Source: Mangifera indica
Taxonomy: Eukaryota > Streptophyta > Magnoliopsida > Sapindales > Anacardiaceae
Reading direction: 5' to 3'
DNA length: 64,000 nucleotides
Assembly (NCBI RefSeq): GCF_011075055.1
Contig: NC_058140.1
Coordinates: 19,779,945 to 19,843,944 of the forward strand
Position numbers and translations under genes: made by a program. Below the pieces are notes generated by a model that did not search any database, was not told where the DNA came from, and saw nothing but the letters and a program-made list of their open reading frames with translations. Shown here piece by piece: positions 48,737-61,500 of this stretch (positions are counted from its first letter, which is position 1; every line of letters starts with the position of its first letter).

Positions 48737-51700
48737 TCAGATGGAAATACTATTGGGGATTCCACGACCGGTCACTCCTGGACCTGATGAACGAAGAAGC
48801 AGTTCATAAGGGGGAATGCCTGCACCGCATCTGCTTTTAAGCTGGATATTCTTATTTCTATCATTGATTATCTTCTCAATCTCCTCTAGCTTGGCAGAGA
48901 ATTTCTCATACATGTTCAGAACTTCATGGTCATTGATCCAACGGCTGTGCAGTTGGTTCATTTGACCCAGGTACTCTTCATCTGCAGAGTGAGTTGACAA
49001 TGTGTCTTGGACAGCCATAACCTTGGTGGCTTGAAGTTGAGTAGGTAAAGATGACAGAAAAATGTGCTGAGGGTTTGAAATAAATTTCTCATAACCAGGT
49101 TCATTTTCTTGTGGGATGAGTCTTCTCATCAGAGTGGGACGGTTGGGGACATATCCCCCGAAAGGGTACTGCCCAAAGTTTATGGCTGCATGCTGACCAG
49201 AAGCAACCCAGATCATTATTGTAATTATCTTGGACAAGTCCTCTTTGGTGTTGAGGGTTGGCCACCAGGGTTCATTCCTTTTGTCATAGTGCCCTCTGTT
49301 CTTGATCTCATTCCACCATGCTTGAAGTTCGACATCAGATGTGATGGAATTAGGCTCTAAGTAGAAGTGTCCTACATAGGATTTTACCCACTCCTCTATC
49401 GCAGACCATACAAGGAGTCCATCTGATGCATAAGGATAGTCTTCGATCACAAGTTTTACACCACAGGGCATTGAAGGATCCTCCTCAGCCAGGCCCCTGA
49501 GCAGTTTTATCAGCAGGTGATTACAATCTTTAGTTTTAAGAAACTGGAAGCGTAAAACGACAAATAATTATGGGTTTAAGGCATCAGAAACTAACCGTCG
49601 AATGAGATCTGCAGGCAATGCTTCCAAATCAAACCTCCACATATTCTTGTAGGCTGCAGAGCTTACCTCCATGGCATATTTTCCCGGACCGAACGATGCC
49701 TCAATTATTCCTCCTCCATTTATTAAACTTTGCCGTGCAAGTGCATTAATTTCGAGCGTGTAGCGCATATGAGGATGAAGCAACTTGTAAATAGGATGCA
49801 TTGAGCTAAGATGTCTGTGTGTTGCAATTATGTATGATTCCATTGAAGCATGAGTTCTCAACCTGTAAAATCCAAATTTGATATTCGTGTTCATGGTTTT
49901 ATATCTATTTAGAACAATTATAATTTTGAAAAAATTTTATAGCAATATTGAGCAAATGGGTGCACACTTTTAAGTATATACATAATATGTCATTATGTGA
50001 TTAGAGATTACTTTATAAATAATGTTATATGTATCCATTTTGTGCACACAAATAAGTACACACATGATGTGTGACACATCAGTGCATATCAATTTGTGTA
50101 CTTAAAGTGAGTACACATAGTTTTATTATTATTTTATTTTTAATTTAAAATCGATTAATATACCTATCATGTGTGTACCAATTTGTGTACTCAAAGTAGA
50201 TAAATATAGTTTTATTGTAAGAAATTCAAATTTGCTGCAAGTAAACCAGTAATTATTTACCAGTGATTTACTAGTTGATGGACTCCCGCATCGACTGAGC
50301 AAACGTGAGCTTTGGCTAGCTTCCAAATCCAATAGGATGTAGCATCATGTCCATGAGTGTAAACACGTTTATTCCCAGGCGATGAAGATGTTGGAGGAAG
50401 TGAAAGTTCAATCGCTATTGGCTTCAGAATACTCTTCTTGTTATAGAAAAAAACTGTCCTGGAGGCATAAGCTTTTCTCTTCGGCAAAGAATTTATTTTT
50501 TCGATAAACGGCAAAAGCATGTCATGGTAATCAAGAATAAACAATCTCTTCTCCTCAATAGCCTGTGTCAACAGATGCTGGAGAGTTAAAATTGGGAAAA
50601 CAGAAAGCTCCTCTGCAACAAAGCATAAAGGAAGATGTTCTGTTTTAACTTGGAAGAGGACCGTGAAGCCTAATGGCCGGTTTAAAGTTTCAGATTAATA
50701 ATCTGATGACAGGTCATAATTTGCCTTATCTGCAAATTTATGCCCCAGTGATTTCACATGTAAATTGTAAGGCGTTCATTAAATGAAACAGATCAAAAGG
50801 GGGATGAATTTTTCACTTATCTTATCAATACCTTTTCAACACTCATTCCATTAAGTTCTTCCTCTATCAGTTCCTTTGTGATTGCTGATTCTGGAGGTCC
50901 ATAAACAGCAGGATCTAGTTTACTGAGAATTGGGAGTTCCTGCAATAAAACAGCACTTGAAAATTCCCATGCGATGACTAAGCAGAACATAGAAAAAAAT
51001 TGACAGAAATTGTTGAATATTACCTTCAAAATCTCAATGTTCACAGGGTTGACCCCAGCCAAAGTCTGGCGAGCAAACTCATTGTCTCGCAGCCATGCAA
51101 ACCTGTCACCTGAACGAAGTAACAAAAAAAAGGTGCAGCAATGATTAAGATTTCCTTCAATGCCTATAGAAATTATTGAAAAGTAGATGTGGTCTGAGAT
51201 TGTAATGTAAAGCTCTATAGAGAAAGATAATTAGTGCATGGACAACTTACGTTTTATAACAGCTGGGATTTCATATTTCAATAACTTTTGGCTAGCGTAG
51301 AGAACCTGATTCATCACATTTAAAGGATTCCCCTTTGTGTTTTGTTCATCATCTTTTAAAACGACACCATTGTCATACAACTTATCAATATCAGAAAAAC
51401 AAGTGAAGGGGATGTCCGAACTTGACAAGGTAGCAGCAATAGATGGTATAAGATTATGAAGCACAGCTTTCAACCTTCCAGCAGAGAAAGTGTTCTGCTT
51501 AATCTCCTCAAAAGTTTCATCACGAGGCACATACACAGGATGGGGCTTTTCGATTCTACTCTCAGAACAAGGATCTAAACAAATTCACGAACAAATTTCC
51601 TTTTAAACATTCATTCTATAACAAGAAAAATGCAACAAAATAGTCATACTCTTAAGAACAGAATACCTGTCTTGGATGGAGGTCGGCCAGTTCTACAACG

Positions 51701-52849
51701 CCGAGGATACGGCCATTCCTCATTGCCCAGAACGGGTCTAGCAAGATCTTGATCTTTATCAGGATTTCCCAAATCATTGTATACATCATAATCATAAATT
51801 CTATCATGAGCCTTTCTAAGTCCTTTTCCATTACCACGAATGCTCATTAAATCTTCATGTCTTAGATCTCTGATACCAGCTGGTGTTTGTGATGGTAGAT
51901 ATGCCTATTTTCCCACAATCATAATGTACACATTCAAAGCCATTCATTAAACTTTAATGGAAACAAACAAAGGGAAAAGGACAAATAGTAAAATTGTTTG
52001 GTAGTTCTCACTTGATTTCTGAAGATTATTCTACTCTCAGGATTATCATTCCGGGAATGGATCCATGTGTTTGCAGGGAAGAAGATGGGGCCTCCATCAA
52101 AACCGCGAACAATAACCTCCAACAAGTAAAACTCCTTGCTATGAAGATTTGTTATAAGAACAGCGCCAGGATTACCAAAATCAGATGGCACGCTGAAATC
52201 AGCACCATACTCAACAATGTTAAAATCACTTGCTGGCTTCGGCAACCAACCCCTCACTGAAGATTCCACACTCTTCCCTGAACTTGTAACTGCAAGAACA
52301 ACAAGACAAGTTACTTGATTGTGTTAAAAAAACAGAAAGAAATCTTTAAGCAGCAATATCCCTGGTTCTCTGAAGAACTGATGAGTTCAAGTGCAAAGAG
52401 AAACGAGTTATCAAGAGTTGAAAAAGAAAACAAGGTAATAAACCAGGATCAATCTCTTCACTTATGAGCTGAATCATGATTCCTTGACCAATCCCATTAA
52501 TGAAATACTCCCACTGATCCTCTATCTTATCAACGAGCTTTTCTTTCATCTTCTTCCTGACAGTGAGCACTGCTTTCACGTTAACCATCCCTTCTTTTTC
52601 ACTAGGACGAGAAACTAAGAACGACCCATTAACGTCCTTTCTCTCCACCGACTTTTCAGCAGTTTCCGTAGCTTTGTTTTGGTCACTATTCACAACGGCC
52701 TGAATCGGCCCGAAGGTGGAACGGGCCACTCGGGTCTGCCTGGAAAGAACAGTTTTCCCGGCTCCGGAGATGGCCGGAGCTCGGCGGAAAGCAGGGCCAG
52801 TCAAGAGCTGAACTTTGAAAGCTGAAGACATTGGCTTCACCGCATACAA
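48737..52849 (-). CDS. LOX6: Plastid 13-lipoxygenase, LOX6-like
   Basis: Nine exons on the minus strand (52849-52444, 52289-52012, 51904-51667, 51574-51251, 51109-51024, 50939-50832, 50577-50261, 49862-49596, 49496-48737) give 927 residues. A Ser/Arg-rich transit peptide (about 1-60) precedes the PLAT domain (about 95-235) and the lipoxygenase domain. All iron ligands are present: H580 and H585 (HQLVNH), H777 and N781 (QHAAIN) and the C-terminal I927. It oxygenates linolenic acid in the plastid, the first step toward jasmonates and other oxylipins. Agreement with Arabidopsis LOX6 is high throughout, and its position next to urease and the DUF3537 gene supports orthology. M7 (ATG at 52831) is an alternative start and both leave a plausible transit peptide. 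Intron 7 is mostly MITE sequence. Confidence 0.94.
49941..50218. mobile_element. MITE copies, AT-rich family A, filling LOX6 intron 7
   Basis: Two overlapping or nested copies: one begins near GAGCAAATGGGTGCACAC, the second near AATGTTATATGTATCC and ends AAATATAGTTTTATTG. Shared words include TTTATTTTTAATTTAAAATC and paired GTGTACTTAAAG / GTGTACTCAAAG. They take up about 280 of the 398 bases of the intron. Confidence 0.6.
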
Positions 52850-53369
52850 CTTCTGCTCTTCGGTCTGTTCAGGTCAACACTAAAATGTAGACAGAACAGA
52901 ACAGGTGATTTACCATTGGCTGAGATGACATATACAAACAGTATTAACAGGCAAAGAAATACCATTCTCACTATGAAGGGCGTGGGAGATACGAACGTAT
53001 GAGATGGAAATAAAGTCAGATATGTGGTAAGAGTGGTCAGATGGCAATAGCATATAGGGAGGTGAAATAAAATGATTTGAAGGAGCGTATAAATAGAGTA
53101 AGTATGATGTGCATATATAAAGAAATCTTAACCATTTTACATAAACAAATTTTATTCAATCCGAAACGGAAAACAAAAAAAGGTATATTTTAATTTTAGA
53201 TTAAAAATATTATTTATGATAGGGAGAAAGAGGCTATTTATGACAAATATTTGGTCAAAAAGGTAATTTACCCATTGAAAATGGAAGCTAGTTGACTTCA
53301 TCTTACTGAGTGAACGAAAGTGGGTAATAAGAACAAAGCATAATCTCATAATTTAATGGGCTGATTAAA

Positions 53370-53475
53370 GATTGGATAATATAAAATAAATAATAATAAA
53401 AATTATATGAGTACTATTTTATATTTAATTATTAATTATTTAATAATATATTATTATTTAATAATTAAAGTATTC
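53370..53475. mobile_element. Probable MITE fragment, AT-rich family A
   Basis: TTTATATTTAATTATTAATTAT followed by ATAATATATTATTATTTAATAA is palindromic and resembles the centre of family A, but the defining termini are missing. Confidence 0.3.
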
Positions 53476-53736
53476 ATGTTTCTTTCCTTCTTTCTTCCAT
53501 GTCCACCTTTACATTTAATAATGCTTTCACAAACACGTGAAAAGTGATTGTGAAAGAGAAATTTGCATCCACCATTACAAAATTTTTTATTTTTCTTATA
53601 ACATGTAAAATATAAAAAGAAATATAGAAACCAAATATTAAGTATGGCTTGGTGGTGTATTGGTGCTGCCCACACCATGAAATGACTGACCCACTTAAAA
53701 AAAAATTCAATAAAAATTATATACACTTATTTTATT

Positions 53737-53761
53737 TATATATATATATATATATATATAA
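53737..53761. repeat. (TA)n microsatellite
   Basis: About 12 uninterrupted TA units in intergenic DNA. Confidence 0.85.
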
Positions 53762-55154
53762 TATTATTTAAAAAAAATTTGCTAAATGATATATTGATGT
53801 TAGTGTATAGTTTTAAATGGTTCGATTGTGATTCATCTCATTCAAAACGCAAACCGGCTTTCATATCATAACTTTTAGGTTGAATTGGTCCAACTGATGC
53901 TCTGGTTTTCAAGTAAACTGCTTGAGATTAGACATGGGATGTTAATATATTACTAATTTAAAGAAGCAGCACGACCCATTTCACCCAACTCAGGATCCAG
54001 CTGCGCTTGTCTGTTTCCAACACAAAACTCCATAAACAAAACAAGTAAATTTTGTCTTCAATGAGAAAACATGACAATTTCCCCACATTCATACAGATTT
54101 TTTAATAATAATTTACTTAATCATATTTTAGTATGATTTCAGCTGCTCTCTAATTTTGCAGTAGATCCAAGTTAGGTAGCATGCATCATAGTATTACATT
54201 ATAATATCATCTACATAGGATACTTCAAATGTTAGTTTTCATGCTTTCTATCCTTCCAAGGTTATCACTTTTCAACTATAACCAAATTCAATCTTCTCTA
54301 ATCAGCATGTAAATGCCCCCCTTATGTTTAGATAAATCTCGTATCGCCAAATGACAGAGAGATATGATAGGTATGATAGATACCTATATATATTTTATAT
54401 TGTTTAAAAATGATAAAAAAATTTGATTAAATAATTTATAAATTTTTAAACTATCAAAACGTATTTTATATTATAAAATTCTAAAACAAAATTATAATAT
54501 ATTATATTTTTAAAATAGACAATATTTTTACGTTAGGATGGACTGTCAAACTAAGATGTAATAGAACTCAGAGACTAGGAAATGCACTTAAAAGTGGGAT
54601 ACGGAAATGCCATGGCTACATGTGGCAGATATTGAACCCCCCACCAAGGGGCATTGTCACTGAAAATCAGTTTGTGATGAATCAAACACAGAGCCAAGCC
54701 GTGGTTGAAACTTCTGGCAAGCACTAGGTGACGCATCACCATCTGATGGGAACTGATCCCAAAGTTCTATTCATTTCAACACTAAAAGGAGCTAAAACGA
54801 AACGTGGTCCTCAATGTTTACAATGTTGACAATAGTATTCATTATTTTCAAACTTATGACACACAGACATGGGAGAGAAGACAAACTCAGAAATGTTTCA
54901 CGTCTATTTAGACCCCACCATTATTGGTCACTTGTATTCTGCCTCGTCAGATTTTGACAGGTGGTGGTGACATGATTTCTAGATCACAGACACATGTTTT
55001 CCTCGTTTTCAAAAACAGACAAAATACTTGAGGGTGATATCAACTGCTTTTATTACACTTTTAACTAGTACTTGCTACCTTGTTGTGCGAAAGTGAGACT
55101 CAATTTCGAATGATCTTTGTTTATTTTCGGTTCAGAAATGATTCCGGATGATGA

Positions 55155-58100
55155 CTAAAAGAGGAAGTAATTTCTGGAAAGGGGAACTGTTGGGGCTGCA
55201 GTGCAAGTAAGAACCTCGTCGTTTGCTTTCACTGTGTATGTCTCTGGGTCTACTGTGATATTTGGGAGGGAGTCGTTGAGTTTCATGTCCAACTTTGTGA
55301 GTTTTCTAACGTTGCCCACGGCTTCCACTCTCTTGGTCAGTCCATACGAGGCTTTTACTCCGTGTTCTAAAGCAGCCTGCTTGTGACAAATAGAAAGCTG
55401 CTTAAATGTCATCCAGAGGTTGAGAGAAAAAGAAAGAGAAAGGGATAAAGAAAGAGATAGATATCATGCCTTGCTGACAAAGGCTACGGAGTTTTCACTT
55501 CCAGCCTTGCCAAATGCTCCGAACATTGGCCTTGACAAAACCTGCAATAATAAATCATGTCTTCAATATGTCAGAAACCAGTGGTCTAAGCATATTGGAT
55601 GACCATGCTTTTGCTTTAAACTATTTTGAACTTGCCAAAGTGAGCAACCAATAGTCATAGTCCATTATATAAATATAGGAATAGTATCAGCACATACCGG
55701 CTCAGGTGTGGGAATGCTTGCATTTGGATCACCCATGTTAGCCCAGGCAATTACACCACCTTTGATCACCATTTCAGGTTTTGCCCCAAAGAAAGACGGC
55801 TTCCATAGAACAAGATCAGCCCACTTTCCAACCTGCAGAAGTACGATTAATCACAGAGGGAATATACTGTCTTCGAAAATTTTTCTGAAAAATGATGTCT
55901 GATGTTGGCTGGAATAGCCCAGATCAAATTGACTGACAGAATTGTGAATAAATCAAGTGTATGTTACAGCATAAATGAGTTCGTAGACGTTAAAACTTGC
56001 GTACCTCGACAGAACCAACAAATTCAGAGAACCCATTAGCTATTGCTGGATTAATAGTGTACTTTGCTATATATCTTTTGATCCTAAGATTGTCATTGTT
56101 GGATCCACTAGGACCAATTGATCCTCTCTGTAATTTCATCTTGTGGGCAGTTTGCCAAGTTCTGCATATCACCTGGTACCAGGTAGAAAGTTAATTCTAA
56201 GATTTGGATAGTTGAAATAGCTTATTCATTACAGGCAATTAGCAGATAAGATACATGGTACACAGGTTTAGTGCTGAAAGAACACACATAAAGAAGAATC
56301 AAGTGTTTCTGAGCATGAAAGAAAAAATAATCTCTCTTTGAAATACATTAAAATATTACTTAGTGTTCCAACAGTGTCTCAGTTATAGTAAACGAATTCG
56401 TTATGTAGTCTATATATATGCTGTTTCAAAAATGTCATACATATGTCTATTTGTACTTAATTTGTCACAAACAATTTCTTTATGACCTTAATTCAACACA
56501 TAGTTGAGTAACTCAACTGCTCATATTATAGCCCAAATTATAACTTTCTTCTAATTGGTAGCCTTTTTTCCGTAACATAAAAGATTCTAAACCACTAGCA
56601 ATTATAAATACAAATCACTTCAAATGGAAACAATCAAAATTATTTGCAGTCATTGAAGGAAGAATGTATGCTAAAGAAACTGTGTTAAGGGGACAAGAGC
56701 AATAGAGAACCTCTCCAATTCGACCCATAGCTTGTGAATCGGAAGATATAATACTGATTGCACCCATATCATGCAATATGTCTTCTGCAGCTATTGTTTC
56801 CGCTCTTATCCTTGATTCAGCAAAAGCTACGTCTTCTGGAATGTCCTTATCCAGGTGATGGCAAACCATCTGCAATGATTAAAAGTAGAATGCTTATAAA
56901 AAATTTATTAAATCTTTTGTGCCATTACTGCCCTTCTCTTCACTTCACATACCAGCATGTCAAGATGTTCATCTATAGTATTGGAAGTAAAAGGCCGCGT
57001 TGGGTTTGTTGATGAGGGCAGGACATTTTTCTCACCACAAACTTTGATTATATCTGGAGCATGACCACCACCTGCACCTTCACTGCCCAAAAAGATACAA
57101 AAAAAAATAACCATCAAAACAAACTATAGAGTAACTTAGATTTCCTCATTCTCTCCAAACGGAGTAATCATCTTTTTACTTTAGCAGAAGAGAAAGCACA
57201 ATATTAAAATTTAAAAAAAAAAAACTAAATTATAAGAAAATATTAGAATTGGCACAATGGATTCAAATCCATCCTTTTTTTGAGGAGGCATCCAAATTAA
57301 TATTAGCAATTTAACATAAAATTATGATCAAATAACACTAAAAATTGAGTAAAATAATACAATTTGTAATATACGTGATCAAAATCATGATTTATATGAT
57401 ATCATAAAAATTAGATTTTAGATGTTTAATCTTGAATTGTTAATAAATTGAGCAGTTAACATGATAAATTCACTGAATATTGAAAAGAATACATGAAAGA
57501 AATGAAACAACTAAAATTAATTCAAAAAAGAGAGTTTTGGAAATAAAAGTTTAACCAACTGACCAGAATTTATCATCCTCGTAACGAAGTCAAAGATACT
57601 TGTTCTCAATCAGATATTGTATACCAATGATCATACCATATTGACAACTAATACATTTAAAGAGTACATGGTTAAACTATTAAAACTTATCGCCTCATCA
57701 TATTGGAAGCAGAAATAGCAAGCTAAAGCATATAAAAGGGTGCATATTATGATACAATTAACTGGGTCAAGATGCAATATTGTAGCCTTTCTGATTCCAC
57801 TACCAGGATGTGTTTCAACACAGGAAAGCAACTAAGATCTTGCTATTCCATCTCTAATGCAAAGTCCCATTTACACTGCATCTAGCCACACTGAAACTTT
57901 TCTTTTATGATAGCAATTAATGGCAAGGTTATGAATTAGATTTCCACGAAGATTAAAAACAAATTGCAAAACTGAGAACATGTGTGTGTGTTTAGTGGAC
58001 AGCAACATGCAACTTGTACCTGTGGTAAGCATGAATAGTTCTCCCTTTAAATGCAGCTATGGTGTGTTCCACAAATCCAGATTCATTCAATGTGTCTGTG

Positions 58101-58521
58101 TGGATATTAACCTGCACAATCACCAGGTAAAGACACAAGGCTTCAAATGTTTACTTATAAAACATTCAAGCATATAAATTAAGAGGATTCGGGTAAGAGG
58201 TAAACCTGAATGTCATATTCTTCAGCAACAGCCAAACAGTTGTCTATTGCTGCGGGAGTAGTTCCCCAGTCCTCATGCAGCTTCAATCCCATGGCTCCTG
58301 CCTTAATTATTTCATGTAGCTCATCGGGTTTGGCACTATTCCCCTGAAGGAAACAGATGATATTAAATAATGAAACTGAAGAAACAATAGAAGGGCTTAC
58401 AAAGTTCGAAGTTTTAGGCTTTAAGCAACCCAGAAAATTCTTTGGGATAAATCATCCAGTCATATCACATAATGAACTGATGAGACATCTTCCTTGAAAC
58501 CATCTTGAAAAATTGAACAGG

Positions 58522-58563
<42 letters not shown>

Positions 58564-61500
58564 CATACCTTTCCGGTGAAGCCAAAATTTAGAGGCAAAT
58601 CATCAGTTGATTGCAGCATTAACTTCATCTGTGATGGAGCTGGTGTACAAGTAGTTGCACGTGTCCCATCGGCAGGTCCAGTTCCACCTCCCACTAATGT
58701 TGTAATACCTACATATATTTTAGATGTGGATGAAAAACTCATCAAAACTTATATAAAGATGGTTGGTTCATAAGTTTCTGTTTCACTATCCACTGTTGCT
58801 AAAACTTAATTCAGATGCATTACATTCATATTCTCATTAACCCATTGACTTCAATCAAATTGATTCAACCAAACATGGTCTAAAATGCAACACTCAGGGG
58901 GATGATCATTATCATAACTAAATATATATGTTCACATGAGGCCATACTTGATAGTTGTAACTCATTCTTTCACGTCAATGACAAGTTTAACATGTTCTTT
59001 ACAATACACAGGTGGATATTATTGTGAATTTTATAAAATTTAATCTGTTCTTTTCCCCACTCTGACTGTTGAAGAAAGAAAAACATGAGACGTAACTACA
59101 AAATAAATTCACAGATAGCTTTAAAAGTAAAGATACAAGCATAACATAATCCAACTATATGTGAGTGCATATGTTAAAGTATTACTAGCCATGTTTCTCA
59201 CCACTTGAAATTGCCTCATATGCCAGTTGAGGGCATATGAAGTGCACATGACAGTCTATGGCCCCTGCAGTTACTATAAATCCTTCTCCAGCAATAACCT
59301 CAGTGTTAGCCTAAGAAAAATGAGCAGTTGTAAGTATGTGCCAGTGACAAGTGACAACTAGCAAAATACAGCTTTATCATTGCTTCTACATTCTCACTTC
59401 TGAGATCAAACTTACTCCAATTATCATATTGGGAAGTACATCTTTCATGATATCTGGATTGCCAGCTTTCCCAAGAGAAATGATTCGACCTTTTTTAATA
59501 CCAATATCTGCCTTAAAAATTCCGCTATAATCAATGATTACAGCATTTGTTATTACAGTGTCCAGAGAGTCAGCTGTTCGATGCATGCATGACTGGCCCA
59601 TGCCTTCTCTTATGACTTTTCCTCCTCCAAATACACATTCATCACCATAAACAGAAAAATCTCTTTCAATTTCAGCATACAAGTCTGTATCTCCAAGCTG
59701 AATTTTGTCACCAGTAGTGGGGCCATACATGTTAGCATAAGCCTCCCGAGAAATAACAGTGGTGAAAGGATCTTCCCCGGTTGTACCTTCACTGCAAAAT
59801 CAGCATAGAGTTAAGGCAACTTTCTTGAACCAGTCATTCTATTGAATGGGATTCTTAATCAGGAATCCTACTGATAACTTGAAAAAAGGTAAAATAAGCA
59901 GCAAAAAATTGCTTGGAGAAATGCTAAACCTAGCATCTGGCTCTTCTTGGTTCCCAAATTGTCTAATGCTTACAGCTTCCATTGCTTCTGTGAATTTGGA
60001 AGCAACATGACCATCAACGATTCCATTTCCACCTGTGATCACTTGATTACCTCCAATACTGACAAGTTTGACCATTTTACATTCCCCTGGCTGACAAAGT
60101 AAAAGTTGTTCCAGCAAAGAACTTAAAATGCGCAGCAAACATTAATTAAAGCACTGATATGTCTCAAAATATAAGGAAGTGAAAAATTTTATAACATGAT
60201 AGAGAAATTAGAGGTCCGCTGTTATCCTAACACAGAATATCATTACTCTCTATTTTATAAAATGTAAGAAGTTCCCTAAAAGATTTTGACAAAATACAGC
60301 CACAAAGTCATTAATATGTTCTTGTACTGCCGTTGAAGCTTGTCTCAGGAATTTTCAGCATAATTTCTTTGGTGGCTCTCCTAATTAGACTCTGCTGAGA
60401 AAAGAACGGAGCATAATTACAAAGATTGAGCTCTATGCAATGATACAACCAAAATTCCTCAGCCCATAAAGGTATTACCACGGCATGCTCCTATAACTTA
60501 GAACCATTTTCGAAAGGAAAAGGCAAGCAAGTCTTTAATTGTGTGAAATCAATAAAATAGGTCATTATAGTTGTCAGAACTAATTAAGGCAAGAGATCCT
60601 ACCTCAAATCGTGTCGCTGTTCCTGCTGGTATGTTCAAGCGCATGCCATGTGCTTTCTTTCGATCAAAAACCATGTAGGGGTTGACCTCAATGAAGTGAT
60701 AATGGCTACCAACCTGAAAGAAAGCTAATTGATTAATAAATAGAAAAAGAATTCTTTTCCCAGCCTACTTGTAGAAGCAAACAGCAGATGCAACTTCAAT
60801 CAGTTAAAAGAGGACGCATCCTGACACATCACTATTAAAAAGAACGAAGTTTACATGACAAAACTACCAATAAGATACCAGCTGGTTTGCTAGTAATTTC
60901 TGGAATAGATCTTTCCCTGTAAATGATGACACTAGGCTAAAGCTACTTCTGACAAATACAAAATCTTTAACCAGTAGCATTTTGAAATCTATAGTCACAT
61001 AAAATAAATATTTTCTACACAGGTTCTAGCCAACACCAGTTCAATGATTCAATATAATACATCTGAAATATTTATTTAGGCCAAATTACAATCAATGTAA
61101 AGTAGAAGTTTCATCTTTAAAAATTTTAAGGTAACTATAACAAAACAGTCGACTGGCAGCTAAACATAGATGTAAAATTAGCCTCAATTGGATGATCCAA
61201 CAAGAAAGAGTACATAAAAAATGAAATAGGAGCAAACGGCAAGGACCTGAATTGGCCTGTCTCCAGTATTAATGACTTTGAGGATTACTGCTTTCCTTCC
61301 TTGATTAAGTGTGATTGATCCATCTCTGCAGATAATTCTTCCAGGAATTTTACAATCCTCTATTTCTAGAAATTTGTCCACAGCTGGCACTGCAAAATAA
61401 GTGCTCTTCCATCACTGTCCATGAGTCTGTCAAACTCTACATGTAGAGCAAATAATACATATTTCTAGGAAATTTCATCACATAGGAACATGAGCTGGTA

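Larger units (their letters stand above)
52850..55154. other. Intergenic: LOX6 promoter and urease 3' flank
   Basis: Upstream DNA of LOX6 and downstream DNA of urease, both transcribed leftward. It has a G-box (CACGTG, 53534-53539) about 690 bases before the LOX6 start, a family A MITE fragment (53370-53475), a TA microsatellite, a fragment related to the 45 kb element (53800-53940) and an ATCGTAT-type block (54340-54500). No gene is recognised. Confidence 0.5.

Noticed and set aside
53089..53097. TATAAATAG on the + strand
   Set aside because: It is a good TATA word, but the flanking genes are transcribed leftward and no + strand gene follows.
57246..57275. tRNA-like words TGGCACAATGG and GATTCAAATCC
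   Set aside because: They look like Pol III A and B boxes but are almost adjacent, whereas a tRNA needs about 30-60 bases between them, and no cloverleaf can be drawn.
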